NCBI GenBank assembly: GCA_016712665.1
Contig: JADJQP010000001.1
Coordinates: 806,001-870,000, forward strand
Length of the DNA: 64,000 nt
Reading direction: 5' to 3'
Source: Bacteroidota bacterium
Lineage (GTDB): Bacteria > Bacteroidota > Bacteroidia > Chitinophagales > Chitinophagaceae
In this document: positions 62,907-64,000 of the stretch, one piece after another
Numbering within the stretch: the stretch's first letter is position 1
How the letters are laid out: each line of letters starts with the position of its first letter
The notes under the pieces: model-generated
Databases searched by the model: none
Seen by the model: the letters and a program-made list of their open reading frames with translations, nothing else
Told to the model about the DNA's origin: nothing
Made by a program: the position numbers and the translations under genes

Positions 62907-63650
62907 ATGAATAAATATTTTTTGGCTTTTCCATTGATAGCCCTTTTCGCTAGTGGATGTAATGTATTGCAAGTGAGAGAGCTTCCTGCAAGTGATATCC
63001 CTGCAAAAAAAAGTACTAGAATTCCCGCCAATGAGGTGCCATCGATTTTTACGAAGTCGTATCAGTTTAAGACAGGTCAATCTTATACACGGGCTGTTGA
63101 ACGCACTTTTTATGGCAAGCAGGTAGAAATGCAACCTGAATTAAGCAAATATGATATTCGGAAAGGGTTTAATATTGAACAGTACAACAAATATAATAAG
63201 GCTTCTTTTTTTCAAACGGATGTGTATAAAATACCCGACGATTTGAAAGTGGCAGCAATTGACCTTTTTGCGCCCTTATTGGATACCGTCTTTTTATCCT
63301 TACAAAGTAAAAAAGCACTTCATGCAGAAATATTGGTACTGGGGTATACCGATGAAGCAGCCATACCCTATGATGCACCTGTATACAACGAATTGCTGAC
63401 ATTCAGTAAACAGCGTGAATTTGTAAATAACGATTATTACAATACCCTATCCTTTTATCGAGCTGTGGAAGTGGCTCAGTTGCTTACCTCCATACTTAAT
63501 AATAAGAAAGATGCATTTTTGGAATTTGAGAAAGCCTCTATCGACATTATTATTGAAGGCCGAGGTATCGAATATCCTGACGCCAAGCGAACGTATGAAT
63601 TAGAAGACGATAAACGAAAAATTACAAAGGTGTACTGGAAAGTATACTAA
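62907..63650 (+). CDS. Lipoprotein with OmpA-like C-terminal region
   Basis: A 247-residue lipoprotein. The lipobox LFASGC puts the lipidated cysteine at about residue 18. The C-terminal part (about 140-235) contains VLGYTDEAA, then NTLSFYRAVEVAQLLTSILN and FEKASIDIIIEGRGIEYPD, echoing the GHTD...N..LS..RA..V..L pattern of OmpA peptidoglycan-binding domains, though divergent. With the preceding gene it may link inner membrane, cell wall and outer membrane. Confidence 0.75.
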   Translation: MNKYFLAFPLIALFASGCNVLQVRELPASDIPAKKSTRIPANEVPSIFTKSYQFKTGQSYTRAVERTFYGKQVEMQPELSKYDIRKGFNIEQYNKYNKASFFQTDVYKIPDDLKVAAIDLFAPLLDTVFLSLQSKKALHAEILVLGYTDEAAIPYDAPVYNELLTFSKQREFVNNDYYNTLSFYRAVEVAQLLTSILNNKKDAFLEFEKASIDIIIEGRGIEYPDAKRTYELEDDKRKITKVYWKVY

Positions 63651-63729
63651 GTATTACAATTCCAGTTTACCAAATATCCATATCTAGTGTTTTTCAAATC
63701 GATTTGATTGATTATTCATCGACGAAGGT

Positions 63730-63745
63730 ATTAACATATGTTAAT
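63730..63745. promoter_or_regulatory. 16-base perfect palindrome upstream of the last gene
   Basis: ATTAACATATGTTAAT, whose inner 14 bases are identical to the palindrome upstream of nadD at 10014-10027. It lies 52 bases before the ATG at 63798. Confidence 0.4.
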
Positions 63746-63797
63746 GAGTATCATTGGATATAATAAATGGTTAACTTCACTCAATAATATTCAAACT

Positions 63798-64000
63798 ATG
63801 AAGAAAGTAACCACAAACCACAAACCACAAACCACAAACCACAAACCACTACCTTAATCTTATTTCCTAGGGTAATTTTACCCTTGCTGCTAATAATGAT
63901 TTCTATTTTCACAACTAACAAGGCAGGAGCACAGGCACCTACTACATGGTGGTATAATAACGGAGTCCCTGATAGTGTTTTCTTACAAACAGATGTATTT
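63798..64000 (+). CDS. Start of a secreted protein, truncated by the window edge
   Basis: An ATG at 63798 (MKKVTTNHK) enters a CCACAAA tandem repeat and stops at 63855. In another frame the downstream DNA encodes a good signal sequence (ILPLLLIMISIF.., then KAGAQA) and a mature start PTTWWYNNGVPDSVF, running to the window end without a stop. One more, or two fewer, 7-base units would place the ATG in this frame. The protein cannot be identified from about 45 residues; AQA-PTTWW suggests an exported T9SS-type or cell-surface protein. Confidence 0.55.
63811..63849 (+). repeat. CCACAAA tandem repeat (5.6 copies)
   Basis: Five perfect copies of the 7-base unit CCACAAA and a partial sixth (CCAC), inside the first codons of the last gene. 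A 7-base unit changes the frame with every copy gained or lost. Confidence 0.85.

Noticed and set aside
63811..63849. The 7-base repeats as replication-origin iterons
   Set aside because: They lie within a coding start, are not DnaA-box-like and no dnaA or parAB gene is near.

Overview
The window is a chromosomal segment of a Bacteroidota bacterium, most likely an aerobic, surface-associated or gliding member of the Chitinophagia/Saprospiria type; the exact family cannot be fixed from sequence alone. The evidence is: proteins with type IX secretion (T9SS) type A and type B sorting domains, a PorP/SprF protein, a giant SprB-repeat adhesin, DUF4175/DUF4340/DUF2480/DUF4783/GSCFA family proteins, LytTR two-component signalling, TAnnTTTG promoter boxes and an absence of clear Shine-Dalgarno sites. 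No rRNA, tRNA, insertion sequence, prophage or CRISPR array was found.

Layout. 0-4.6 kb: alpha/beta hydrolase, then tatC, a DUF1573 protein, rpoN and a NifU-like iron-sulfur scaffold on the minus strand. 4.7-9.4 kb: a 1191-residue SBBP/PKD protein with a type B sorting domain and its PorP/SprF partner. 9.4-12.1 kb: nadD, a lipid A-type acyltransferase and a DUF4340 protein. 12.2-21.5 kb: one about 3,100-residue adhesin with about 32 SprB-like repeats. 21.7-33.6 kb: serine hydrolase, gpsA, lipoprotein, zinc protease, DUF4175 protein, SCO1, DUF420, a flavin reductase, a repeat-rich T9SS cargo and an ABM protein. 33.9-41.2 kb (minus): GSCFA protein, secreted T9SS protein, and a compact run DUF4783-nadC-lipid kinase-SUI1-lipoprotein-uvrC. 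41.2-50.9 kb: gpmI, Kazal lipoprotein, TonB receptor, pirin, LysM/BON protein, LytTR kinase/regulator pair, beta-barrel and birA. 51-54.8 kb: rsfS-ftsH-LUD and a DNA glycosylase. 54.9-64 kb: lytic transglycosylase, DUF2480 plus a decayed copy of its 5' end, SnoaL-like protein, a pair of M16 peptidases, a Pro/Ala-rich membrane protein with an OmpA-like lipoprotein, and the start of a secreted protein cut by the window edge.

A pervasive technical or biological feature is that at least 16 genes are interrupted by a total of about 21 one-base frameshifts, many in short homopolymer runs, and they include normally indispensable genes (gpmI with four, uvrC, rsfS). Reading continues perfectly in the next frame each time, so these look like consensus errors rather than pseudogenes. 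I give each such gene as one full-span CDS and state where the frame changes.

The most unusual biology is in the giant adhesin: a variant repeat type recurs every fourth repeat with spacing of 939, 945, 945 and 945 bases, pointing to growth by duplication of four-repeat blocks. Other unexplained items are a 14-base perfect palindrome found in two intergenic regions, a 7-base tandem repeat whose copy number would set the reading frame of a secreted protein, and the DUF2480 gene relic.
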